Positions 21,260 to 32,194 of a DNA stretch of 64,000 nucleotides are shown here, in pieces (the first letter of the stretch is position 1; the number at the start of each line of letters is the position of its first letter). The position numbers were made by a program, and so were the translations under genes. Source of the stretch: ASV31 sp965229765 (GTDB lineage: Bacteria; Pseudomonadota; Alphaproteobacteria; Rhodobacterales; Rhodobacteraceae); the NCBI GenBank assembly GCA_965229765.1, contig CBDDJT010000001.1, positions 1 through 64,000 on the forward strand, given 5' to 3'. Under the pieces are notes generated by a model, which saw nothing but the letters and a program-made list of their open reading frames with translations, searched no databases and was not told the origin of the DNA.

Positions 21260-21285
21260 GCTGCTGGCCCATTCGGGCCCGCAGC
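21260..21285 (-). other. Hairpin in the rpoB-rpoC spacer
   Basis: GCTGC-t-GGCCC and GGGCC-c-GCAGC pair around an ATTC loop. There is no U-tract, so it is not a terminator; it may be an mRNA processing or stability element between the two polymerase genes. Confidence 0.4.
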
Positions 21286-21304
21286 GCCGTGACGGCCGGG
21301 GCCG

Positions 21305-25441
<4,137 letters not shown>

Positions 25442-25573
25442 GCGCGTCATCACCTTCTTCTTTCGCGGGCGCGCGCTGCCGTCGGGCTCCGGCGGCACGC
25501 CCTTACGAAACAGGGGGTTCGGATCCATGCCTGGCCACCGTCCCACAGGCGGCCTCCCGATCCGGACCGCACC

Positions 25574-25610
25574 CTAGAAAGACCCCTTTTCACGAACGGG
25601 CCTTTCTAAG
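25574..25610 (-). promoter_or_regulatory. Stem-loop in the rplL-rpoB spacer (attenuator or RNase III-type site)
   Basis: An imperfect stem pairs CTAGAAAG-a-CCC with GGG-c-CTTTCTAAG across a loop of about 12 bases, on the transcribed minus strand. A second hairpin (GGCTGG ... CCAGCC, about 25619-25648) precedes it. In other bacteria this spacer contains a partial terminator and processing site that sets the ratio of L7/L12 to polymerase; I infer the same role. Confidence 0.5.
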
Positions 25611-25686
25611 ACGCGGAGGGCTGGCCCCGGGACACCCCGGAACCAGCCTTGTCGCAGGGGTCGGCGGCCGGGGGCCGCCGCCCGCA

Positions 25687-26067
25687 TCACTTCAGCTCGA
25701 CCTCGGCGCCAGCTGCTTCCAGCTTGGCCTTGATCTCTTCTGCTTCGTCCTTGGACGCGCCTTCCTTGACGGCCTTGCCGCCGGCCTCGACCAGGTCCTT
25801 GGCTTCTTTCAGGCCAAGTCCGGTGATCGCGCGGACTTCCTTGATCACGTTGATCTTGGAGGCACCAGCGGCCTTCAGGATGACGTCGAACTCGGTCTGT
25901 TCCTCTACGGCGGCGGCAGCGTCGCCACCGGCCGGGCCGGCCATCATCACAGCGCCGCCAGCGGCGGGCTCGATGCCGTACTCGTCCTTGAGGATGGTTT
26001 TCAGTTCCTGGGCTTCGAGAAGCGTGAGGTTCACGATCTCTTCGGCGAGTTTTTTCAGATCAGCCAT
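25687..26067 (-). CDS. rplL: 50S ribosomal protein L7/L12
   Basis: 126 residues starting MADLKKLAEEIVNLTLLEAQ; the ATG two codons upstream is less likely. The N-terminal dimerisation helices are followed by an Ala/Gly hinge (AAGGAVMMAGPAGGDAAAA) and the C-terminal factor-binding domain with INVIKEVRAITGLGLKEAKD. L7/L12 dimers form the flexible stalk that recruits EF-Tu and EF-G. It follows rplJ by 62 bases and precedes rpoB by about 245 bases of structured RNA. Confidence 0.98.
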   Translation of the reverse strand: MADLKKLAEEIVNLTLLEAQELKTILKDEYGIEPAAGGAVMMAGPAGGDAAAAVEEQTEFDVILKAAGASKINVIKEVRAITGLGLKEAKDLVEAGGKAVKEGASKDEAEEIKAKLEAAGAEVELK

Positions 26068-26129
26068 TTTCACAGTTCCTTAAGGTGTGTTCCAACGCGC
26101 GGTTTTCAAGCCTGCGCGGGTCAGAGGGA

Positions 26130-26648
26130 TCACGCGGCTTCGCCGCGCTCCTCTATGGTCGACAGGATACTTGCGATGTTCGAAGCAGGCGCGCCAATGG
26201 CCCCGGCGATGTTCGAAGCAGGTGCCCCGATGCAGCCGACGATGGAAGCGATAAGCTCCTCGCGCGACGGCATCTCGGACACGGCCTTTACACCGTCCGG
26301 GTCAAGCGCCGTGTCGCCCATCGCCCCGCCAAGGATTTCAAACTTCTTGTTGTCCTTGGCAAAGGCTTCCGAGACCTTGGCCGCAGCCACGGGGTCTTCG
26401 GAATAGACGAGCACGGTCATGCCTTCGAGATACGTGGCCAGCGAAGCGCTGGGCTTGCCCTCGAGGGCGATCTTGGCGAGCTTGTTCTTGGCAACGCGAA
26501 CGGATCCACCCGCGGCACGCATGCGCCCGCGCAGATCCTGCATCTCTGCAACCGTGAGACCCGCGTAATGGCCCACGACCACGACGCCAGAGCTTTCGAA
26601 GATCTGGCCGAGTTCCTCGACCACTTTCTCTTTCTGGGCTCTATCCAC
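26130..26648 (-). CDS. rplJ: 50S ribosomal protein L10
   Basis: 172 residues, starting at GTG (MDRAQKEKVVEELGQIF) with TTGGAG upstream. L10 anchors the L7/L12 dimers to the ribosome and in E. coli represses translation of rplJL by binding its leader. The C-terminal helix that binds L7/L12 contains two near-identical 11-residue units, GAPASNIAGAI and GAPASNIASIL, coded by a visible 33-base tandem repeat. The number of such L12-binding units determines how many stalk dimers load, so the extended helix suggests a six-copy stalk; similar repeats occur in relatives. Confidence 0.97.
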   Translation of the reverse strand: MDRAQKEKVVEELGQIFESSGVVVVGHYAGLTVAEMQDLRGRMRAAGGSVRVAKNKLAKIALEGKPSASLATYLEGMTVLVYSEDPVAAAKVSEAFAKDNKKFEILGGAMGDTALDPDGVKAVSEMPSREELIASIVGCIGAPASNIAGAIGAPASNIASILSTIEERGEAA

Positions 26649-26901
26649 AGTTTCACTCCAAGTTGGAGGGGTTCCCCCCTCCGGCTCCTAGGTCACCCCG
26701 GACCGAGATCCGGGGGTCGGGTCCGCATCAGGGTCCCGAGGCCTTGATCGCCCGAGGGCCGTGGCCCATCGGAAATCTTGTCTCGTTCCCCATCTCGGGA
26801 AGGAATTACAGGTGCATCGCACCAACCCTCCGTCTCGGACAGGACGGGGCCGCCTTGGCGCCCCCGCCATTCCCCCGGGCCTTCGCCCGGAGAGAATTCT
26901 G
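26649..26901 (-). other. rplJL leader region
   Basis: This 253-base gap between rplA and rplJ holds several GC-rich complementary stretches, for example ACCCCGGA / TCCGGGGGT and CCGGGC / GCCCGG, but no convincing U-tract terminator. By position it is the untranslated leader where L10 (with L7/L12) autoregulates rplJL in other bacteria. I cannot identify the kink-turn from the raw sequence. Confidence 0.4.
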
Positions 26902-27624
26902 TTACTCGGCCGCCGCGGCCGGGGCCGCGCCTTCCATGGCAGAGGCGACATCGACCGACACGCCCGGGCCCATGGTGGACGACAGCGACACCTTCTTCAT
27001 GTAGGTGCCCTTGGCGCCAGAGGGCTTCGCCTTGCTGACCGCGTCGACGAAGGCGCGCAGGTTCTCGACCAGTTTGGCCGCATCGAACGAGGCCTTGCCG
27101 ATACCCGCATGGACCACGCCGGCCTTCTCGGCCTTGAACTGGACCTGGCCGCCCTTGGCCGCCGCGACGGCCTCTTTCACGTCCATCGTCACCGTGCCGA
27201 CCTTGGGGTTCGGCATCAGGTTGCGCGGCCCGAGGATCTTTCCAAGGCGCCCGACGATCGGCATCATGTCCGGCGTCGCGATGCAGCGGTCGAACTCGAT
27301 CTTGCCGGACTGGATGGTTTCCATCAGGTCCTCGGCGCCGACGATGTCGGCCCCGGCGGCCGTCGCTTCGTCGGCCTTGGGGCCGCGGGCGAAAACCGCA
27401 ACGCGCACAGTCTTGCCGGTGCCGTTGGGAAGGTTCACCGTACCGCGGACCATCTGGTCGGCGTGGCGCGGGTCGACGCCCAGGTTCATCGCGACCTCAA
27501 TGGTCTCGTCGAACTTTGCGCTGGCGTTGGACTTGATGAGCGCAACGGCATCCTCGACCGACAGGTCGTGCTTGCCGGCAACCGCCTCAAGCGCGGCGCG
27601 AACTCTTTTTCCGTGCTTTGCCAT
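26902..27624 (-). CDS. rplA: 50S ribosomal protein L1
   Basis: 240 residues beginning MAKHGKRVRAALEAVAGKHD, with the signature GTVNLPNGTGKTVRVAVFA in domain I, domain II inserted (KILGPRNLMPNPKVGTVT) and the closing AKPSGAKGTYMKKVSLSSTM. L1 forms the mobile stalk at the E site and in many bacteria represses rplK-rplA translation. The gene lies five bases after rplK. A short Ala-rich tail extends beyond the standard end. Confidence 0.98.
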   Translation of the reverse strand: MAKHGKRVRAALEAVAGKHDLSVEDAVALIKSNASAKFDETIEVAMNLGVDPRHADQMVRGTVNLPNGTGKTVRVAVFARGPKADEATAAGADIVGAEDLMETIQSGKIEFDRCIATPDMMPIVGRLGKILGPRNLMPNPKVGTVTMDVKEAVAAAKGGQVQFKAEKAGVVHAGIGKASFDAAKLVENLRAFVDAVSKAKPSGAKGTYMKKVSLSSTMGPGVSVDVASAMEGAAPAAAAE

Positions 27625-27629
27625 GACGA

Positions 27630-28082
27630 TTACCCCTTTACCTCGATGCCCATCGACTTGGCGGAGCCAAGGATGATCTGCATCGCGCCCTCGACGTCGT
27701 TCGCCGACAGGTCTTTCATCTTGGCTTCGGCGATCTCGCGCACCTGGGCCACCGTCACGCTCGCGATCGTCTCGCGGCCCGGCTTTTCGGCGCCACGGGG
27801 GCGATTGCGCTTGCCCTGCGGCTTCAGGCCGGCAGCCTTTTTCAGGAAGTAGGACGCCGGCGGCGTCTTGATGTCCATTTCAAAGGACTTGTCCTGATAA
27901 TAGCTGATGACCGTCGGGCAGGGTGCGCCCGGTTCCATGTCCTGCGTCTTGGCGTTGAAGGCCTTGCAGAATTCCATGATGTTGATGCCGCGCTGACCCA
28001 GCGCCGGGCCCACGGGCGGGCTCGGGTTGGCTTGCCCGGCCTTGATCTGAAGCTTCATCTTTCCAACGAGCTTCTTGGCCAT
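27630..28082 (-). CDS. rplK: 50S ribosomal protein L11
   Basis: I use the ATG giving MAKKLVGKMKLQIKAGQANP (150 residues); an open frame upstream is not conserved. L11 binds the GTPase-associated centre of 23S rRNA and is needed for RelA activation. The sequence PSPPVGPALGQRGINIMEFC is diagnostic. Compared with E. coli (about 141) the linker before PGRET is longer (KPQGKRNRPRGAEK), which I recall as normal for Rhodobacterales. It is followed directly by rplA and preceded by nusG. Confidence 0.97.
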   Translation of the reverse strand: MAKKLVGKMKLQIKAGQANPSPPVGPALGQRGINIMEFCKAFNAKTQDMEPGAPCPTVISYYQDKSFEMDIKTPPASYFLKKAAGLKPQGKRNRPRGAEKPGRETIASVTVAQVREIAEAKMKDLSANDVEGAMQIILGSAKSMGIEVKG

Positions 28083-28183
28083 GATGGCTCTCCTTTTCCA
28101 ACTCCCTCGGGGCGCGCCCCTTGGGTCCTGCGTTGTGTGGTCCGGTCCGGGCGCGCGCGCCCTCGCCTCCCACGCGGACACGG

Positions 28184-28717
28184 TCAGGTCTGCTTGGCGA
28201 CCTGCGTGTATTCCAGTTCGACCGGGGTGGCCCGGCCAAAGATCGACACCGTCACCTTCAGGCGCTGGTTGTCGTCGTCCACATCCTCGACCATGCCGTC
28301 GAAGCCCTCGAACGGGCCGTCGGTGACGTTGACCTTCTCGCCGATCTCGAAATGGATCAGGGTGCGCGGCTGCTCGACCCCTTCCTCGACCCGGTTGAGG
28401 ATCGCGTTCACCTCGGCGTCGCGCATCGGCATGGGCTTGCCCTGAGGGCCAAGGAAGCCGGTGACGCGGTTGATAGAGTTGATCAGATGGTAGGCCTGGT
28501 CGGACATTTCCATGCGGACGAGGACGTAGCCGGGCATGAAGCGGCGGGGGACCGTCACCTTCTTGCCGCGGCGAATCTCGATGACTTCTTCTTCAGGAAC
28601 AAGGACTTCCTCGATCTGATCCTCAAGCCCGGCCTCTGCCACGGCGTGCCGGATCTGTTCGGCGATCTTCTTCTCGAAGTTCGAGAGAACGCTCACCGAA
28701 TACCATCTATGCGCCAT
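28184..28717 (-). CDS. nusG: Transcription termination/antitermination factor NusG
   Basis: 177 residues from MAHRWYSVSVLSNFEKKIAE. The N-terminal NGN domain ends around VTGFLGPQGKPMPMRD, and the C-terminal KOW domain contains EKVNVTDGPFEGFDGMVEDV. NusG binds RNA polymerase, links it to the lead ribosome through S10 and stimulates Rho. The partner secE lies 5.1 kb away behind three oppositely oriented genes, so nusG must use its own promoter in the 310-base region upstream. No clear consensus promoter could be chosen there. Confidence 0.97.
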   Translation of the reverse strand: MAHRWYSVSVLSNFEKKIAEQIRHAVAEAGLEDQIEEVLVPEEEVIEIRRGKKVTVPRRFMPGYVLVRMEMSDQAYHLINSINRVTGFLGPQGKPMPMRDAEVNAILNRVEEGVEQPRTLIHFEIGEKVNVTDGPFEGFDGMVEDVDDDNQRLKVTVSIFGRATPVELEYTQVAKQT

Positions 28718-28908
28718 TGCCGCCGTCGCCTCGTGCCAGCCGGGAAACCCCGGGAAATCCTTGCCTTTACATGCGGTTGACCCGCACGCCCCCCAACAAA
28801 AAGCGGCGCGCAACACGAATCGCAGCGCGCCTTTTCCGGGAAGTGCCGGGTCAACTACCGCCGATCCCCAACGAATTCAAGGGCCTTTCCGGCCCCTGCC
28901 GCCCCGCT

Positions 28909-28948
28909 GTCGGCATCGCGTCGGCAAAACGTCGGCAAAACGTCGGCG
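28909..28948 (+). promoter_or_regulatory. Four 11-bp-spaced GTCGGCA direct repeats (PhoB-box-like operator)
   Basis: GTCGGCA occurs at 28909, 28920 and 28931 and as GTCGGCG at 28942, always at an 11-base period with four-base spacers TCGC, AAAC and AAAC. Seven-base direct repeats with four-base spacers are the known binding layout of PhoB/OmpR-type winged helices. The gene 80 bases downstream encodes such a domain, so autoregulation is likely. Relative to the predicted start near 29010 the array covers about -101 to -62. Confidence 0.65.
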
Positions 28949-28973
28949 CGGCCGCACGACCGCGCGGCGGCGC

Positions 28974-29003
28974 TTGGCAGCGCGGGGCCTGCGCGGCTAG
29001 GCT
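28974..29003 (+). promoter_or_regulatory. Predicted promoter of the first winged-helix gene
   Basis: TTGGCA (28974-28979) and TAGGCT (28998-29003) are 18 bases apart. The same pair with 17 bases lies before the second paralogue, inside a leader shared by both genes. The -10 is weak, which would suit an activated promoter. Confidence 0.4.
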
Positions 29004-29027
29004 GGCGCGACCACGCCGGAGGCCGCC

Positions 29028-30548
29028 CTGTCCCATCCCGATACCCCGCCGTTTCGCATCGACGCCGCCGCCCGGCAACTGAGCGTGGCCGGCGCGCCCG
29101 TGCCGCTGGGCGCGCGCGCCTTCGACGTGCTGGCGCATCTGAACGCGCACGCGGACCGCGTCGTCGGCAAGGCCGAACTCCTCGAAGAGGTCTGGGGCGG
29201 GCTGGCCGTCGAGGAAGGCAACCTGACGGTCCAGATCAGCACCCTGCGCAAGGTGTTTGGCCCGCGCGCCATCGCCACGGTACCCGGCGTCGGCTACAAG
29301 CTGGCCATCGCCCCAGCGGCACCCGAAAGGCCGGCCGAGGGCCCGGGCCTGCCGGACACACCGTCGCTGGCCGTCCTGCCCTTTGCCGACCTGACGGGAC
29401 GTCCGGACCAGACCCATCTGGTGGACGGCATCGTCACCGACCTGATTGCGGCGCTGTCGCGGGTGCACGGGCTGCTGGTGATCGCGGCAACGTCGAGCTT
29501 TGCCTTCAAGGGGAAGGCGGTGGACCTTGGCGACCTCGGCCGCCGGCTGGGGGTGCGCTACGTGCTGGAGGGCGCGATCCAGCAGTCCGGCGACAGGTTG
29601 CGGATCACGGTGCAGCTTGTCGAGGCGGAGAGCGCGCGCACGCTATGGTCCGAGCGGTTCACCGGCAGCACCGGCGAGCTTTTCGAGTTGCAGGACACCA
29701 TCGCCGAACTGGTGTGCGGCGTGATCGAACCCGCGCTGATGGTGGCCGAAGCCCTGCGGGCCGCGGCGAAGCCAACCGAGAACCTAGCCGCCCATGACCT
29801 GTGCCTGCGCGCGCTGCCCGGCGCGCTGCGCCCATCGTCCGCGGACATGTTCCGCACCTCGGTCGATCTTCTGGAACGCGCCATCGCGCTTGACCCCGGC
29901 TATGACCTTGCGAAGGCGTGGACGTGCAGGGCCTATCTGGTTGCGCGCGGCGCGCGCTGGATCGAGAAGGAAGAGACGCGCGCGGCCGTCGGGGCGCTGG
30001 CGCGGTCGCTTCTGCACACCCGAAGCCAGGACCCGCTGGTGCTGGCCTTCGCAGGGTTCACGGATGCCTACCTGAACGAGGACCGGGACATGGCTGTGCG
30101 CGCGGTCCGGCAGGCCGTGCGAATGGCCCCGAATTCGGTCCTTGTCCTGAACGCGGCGGGCTGGATCGAATATTATGTGGGCAACTACGACACCGCCTCG
30201 GCGCATCTGCGGCGGGCCATTCGGCTGGATCCGGTCGGCCATATCGGCGCCCATTCCAGAAACTGCCTGGGCATTTCCGAGGCGCTGGCCGGGCGGCTCG
30301 AAGAGGCCGCGTCGATCCTGGAAGACTGCCTGGCCGAGGAAGGACCGAACGGCGGCAACCTGATGCCGCTTATCAACACCTACTGGGATCTCGGCAGGAC
30401 CGATGACGCGCGGCGGCTGGTGCCGCAGTTGCTGGCGGCGATGCCGGGGTTTTCCCGCACGCGCGAGGTGCGCGACTTCGCGATCAGCGACACCCCCGCA
30501 CGCGAACGCATCGCGGCCTGTTTCGAAGCCCTGGGACTGCCGGAATAG
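29028..30548 (+). CDS. Winged-helix / TolB-like / TPR regulator, paralogue 1
   Basis: About 506 residues. An OmpR/PhoB-type winged helix lies near residues 10-100 (VPLGARAFDVLAHLNAHADR, VEEGNLTVQISTLRKVFG, TVPGVGYKL). A TolB-like alpha/beta region at about 112-235 follows (SLAVLPFADLTGRPDQTHLV, GVRYVLEGAIQQSGDRLRIT), as in COG5616 and CadC/HilA-like proteins, and the rest is helical with TPR-like repeats. There is no cyclase domain and no membrane span. An in-frame TAG at 28998-29000 and the lack of ATG/GTG/TTG before the conserved N-terminus point to the CTG with GGAGG five bases upstream as start; GTG 29085 would cut into the winged helix. Partners and signals are unknown. Confidence 0.8.
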   Translation: MSHPDTPPFRIDAAARQLSVAGAPVPLGARAFDVLAHLNAHADRVVGKAELLEEVWGGLAVEEGNLTVQISTLRKVFGPRAIATVPGVGYKLAIAPAAPERPAEGPGLPDTPSLAVLPFADLTGRPDQTHLVDGIVTDLIAALSRVHGLLVIAATSSFAFKGKAVDLGDLGRRLGVRYVLEGAIQQSGDRLRITVQLVEAESARTLWSERFTGSTGELFELQDTIAELVCGVIEPALMVAEALRAAAKPTENLAAHDLCLRALPGALRPSSADMFRTSVDLLERAIALDPGYDLAKAWTCRAYLVARGARWIEKEETRAAVGALARSLLHTRSQDPLVLAFAGFTDAYLNEDRDMAVRAVRQAVRMAPNSVLVLNAAGWIEYYVGNYDTASAHLRRAIRLDPVGHIGAHSRNCLGISEALAGRLEEAASILEDCLAEEGPNGGNLMPLINTYWDLGRTDDARRLVPQLLAAMPGFSRTREVRDFAISDTPARERIAACFEALGLPE

Positions 30549-30614
30549 GCCGGGCAGGACATGGGCGCCTTCCTGCTGGCACGCCGGTGCATCACCTTGC
30601 CGGCGCGGCGGCGC

Positions 30615-30643
30615 TTGGCAGCGTGCGCGGGCGCGGCTAGGCT
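30615..30643 (+). promoter_or_regulatory. Duplicated promoter/leader of the second winged-helix gene
   Basis: TTGGCA (30615-30620) and TAGGCT (30638-30643) are spaced by 17 bases. The stretch from about 30603 to the start codon is almost identical to that before paralogue 1, but the GTCGGCA repeats are absent, because the duplicated block joins the end of gene 1. Confidence 0.35.
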
Positions 30644-30667
30644 GGCGCGACCACGCCGGAGGCCGAC

Positions 30668-32191
30668 CTGTCCCACCCCGAAACCCCGCCGTTTCGCATC
30701 GACGCCGCCGCACGGCAACTGAGCGTGGCCGGCGAGCCCGTGCCGCTGGGCGCGCGCGCCTTCGACGTGCTGGCGCATCTGCACGCGCACGCGGACCGCG
30801 TCGTCACGAAACAGGAGCTTCTGGAAACGGTCTGGGGCGGGCTGGCGGTGGAAGAAGGCAACCTGACCGTCCAGATCAGCGCCCTGCGCAAGGTGCTGGG
30901 CGCCAAGGCCATCGCGACGGTGCCGGGCGTGGGCTACAAGCTGGCGACGGGGCCCGAGCCGGAGCATCGCCCCGTGCAGGAGGGCCCGCCGCTTCCGGAA
31001 AAGCCGTCGCTTGCCGTGCTGCCCTTTGCCAACCTGACCGGACGGCCGGACCAGGACTATCTGATCGACGGGATCGTCGCGGATCTTGCCAGCGCGCTGA
31101 ACCGGGTGTCGGGCATCTTCGTGATCTCGACGACCTCCAGCTTTGCCTACAAGGGCCGGGTGGTGTCGCTGGCCGAGGTTGGGGTGAGCCTTGGGGTGCG
31201 CTACATCCTGGAGGGGTCGATCCAGCAAGCCGGGGAAACGCTGAGGATCACTGTGCAGCTGACCGAGGCCGAAAGCGGCCGCAACATCTGGTCGGATCGT
31301 TTCACGGGCACCACGGCGGACATCTTCGACCTGCAGGACGTGATCTCGGAGAAGACGGTCGCGGCCATCGAGCCAAGCCTTCTGTTCGAGGAAAGCCGGC
31401 GCGCGCGCGCCAAGCCGACCGCAAGCCTGCAAGCCTATGACCTAACCCTCCAGGCCGCGCCGCTGGTGCTGCGCGTGTCGAGCCTCGGGGATTTCCGGCA
31501 GGCCGTCGAGATCCTCGACCGGGCGCTTGCGCTGGACCCGGACTATGCGCTGGCCAAGGCGCTGAAGGTCCGGGCCCATGTGATGGCGGCGGGCAGCCGG
31601 GCGATCAGCCATGCCGAGGGCGCGGCGGCGCTGCCGCTGGCGCGCGGGCTTCTGGACGCGCACCAGAGCGACCCGCTTGTGCTGGCCTATGCCGGGCACA
31701 TGATGGCCTATCTGGGGGACGAGCCGGAGATGGGCATTCACGCACTGGAAACGGCCAAGTCGCTCAACCCGAACTCGGTGCTGGTGCGCGTCTCGTCGGG
31801 CTGGATCAACGCCTATGTCGGGCGCTACGCAGAGGCGATCGCGGATTTCGAGCATACCTACCGGATCAATCCGCTGGACCCCAATCTCGGCCATTGCCGG
31901 AGCGGGCACGGGTTTTCGCTGTTCGGGCTGGGGGATTATCGGGGCGCCGTGTCGCTGCTGGAGAAGGCGCTGGCCGACGACCCCGGTTTCGGCACCACGG
32001 AACAGGCCCTGGGCGCCGCCTACGAGCTTGCAGGCCGCCCGGTCGAAGCGCAGCGCGTGATCGCCCGCTATGCCAGGACGTACCCGAGCAACACGATCGC
32101 CTATTACCTGCGTACCACGCCGTTCCGGCAGGACGATTTCCGCATGAGGATGGTTGCCGGGTTGCGGGCGGCGGGATTGCCCGAGGGCTGA
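30668..32191 (+). CDS. Winged-helix / TolB-like / TPR regulator, paralogue 2
   Basis: About 507 residues with the same three-part architecture as its neighbours: winged helix (ARAFDVLAHLHAHADRVVTK, GNLTVQISALRKVLGAKAI), TolB-like region (SLAVLPFANLTGRPDQDYLI, RYILEGSIQQAGETLRITVQ) and TPR-like helices to the C-terminus. The first 35 codons are nearly identical in DNA to paralogue 1, including the CTG start with GGAGG and the in-frame TAG 30 bases before it, so the duplication included the leader. The C-terminal half has diverged much more, suggesting different sensing partners. The stop is three bases before the start of paralogue 3. Confidence 0.8.
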   Translation: MSHPETPPFRIDAAARQLSVAGEPVPLGARAFDVLAHLHAHADRVVTKQELLETVWGGLAVEEGNLTVQISALRKVLGAKAIATVPGVGYKLATGPEPEHRPVQEGPPLPEKPSLAVLPFANLTGRPDQDYLIDGIVADLASALNRVSGIFVISTTSSFAYKGRVVSLAEVGVSLGVRYILEGSIQQAGETLRITVQLTEAESGRNIWSDRFTGTTADIFDLQDVISEKTVAAIEPSLLFEESRRARAKPTASLQAYDLTLQAAPLVLRVSSLGDFRQAVEILDRALALDPDYALAKALKVRAHVMAAGSRAISHAEGAAALPLARGLLDAHQSDPLVLAYAGHMMAYLGDEPEMGIHALETAKSLNPNSVLVRVSSGWINAYVGRYAEAIADFEHTYRINPLDPNLGHCRSGHGFSLFGLGDYRGAVSLLEKALADDPGFGTTEQALGAAYELAGRPVEAQRVIARYARTYPSNTIAYYLRTTPFRQDDFRMRMVAGLRAAGLPEG

Positions 32192-32194
32192 CGG

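Larger units (their letters stand above)
28718..29027. other. Divergent regulatory region between nusG and the winged-helix gene array
   Basis: This 310-base gap must hold the nusG promoter (minus strand) and the promoter of the first regulator (plus strand). It contains a hairpin GGCGCGC/GCGCGCC (28805-28831) with T runs on both strands, the 11-bp-spaced repeats at 28909-28948 and the duplicated leader from about 28961. No open frame looks like a gene. Confidence 0.6.

Noticed and set aside
27630..28082. The extra basic linker of L11 (KPQGKRNRPRGAEK)
   Set aside because: I recall the same linker in Rhodobacter-type L11, so it is lineage-typical rather than novel.
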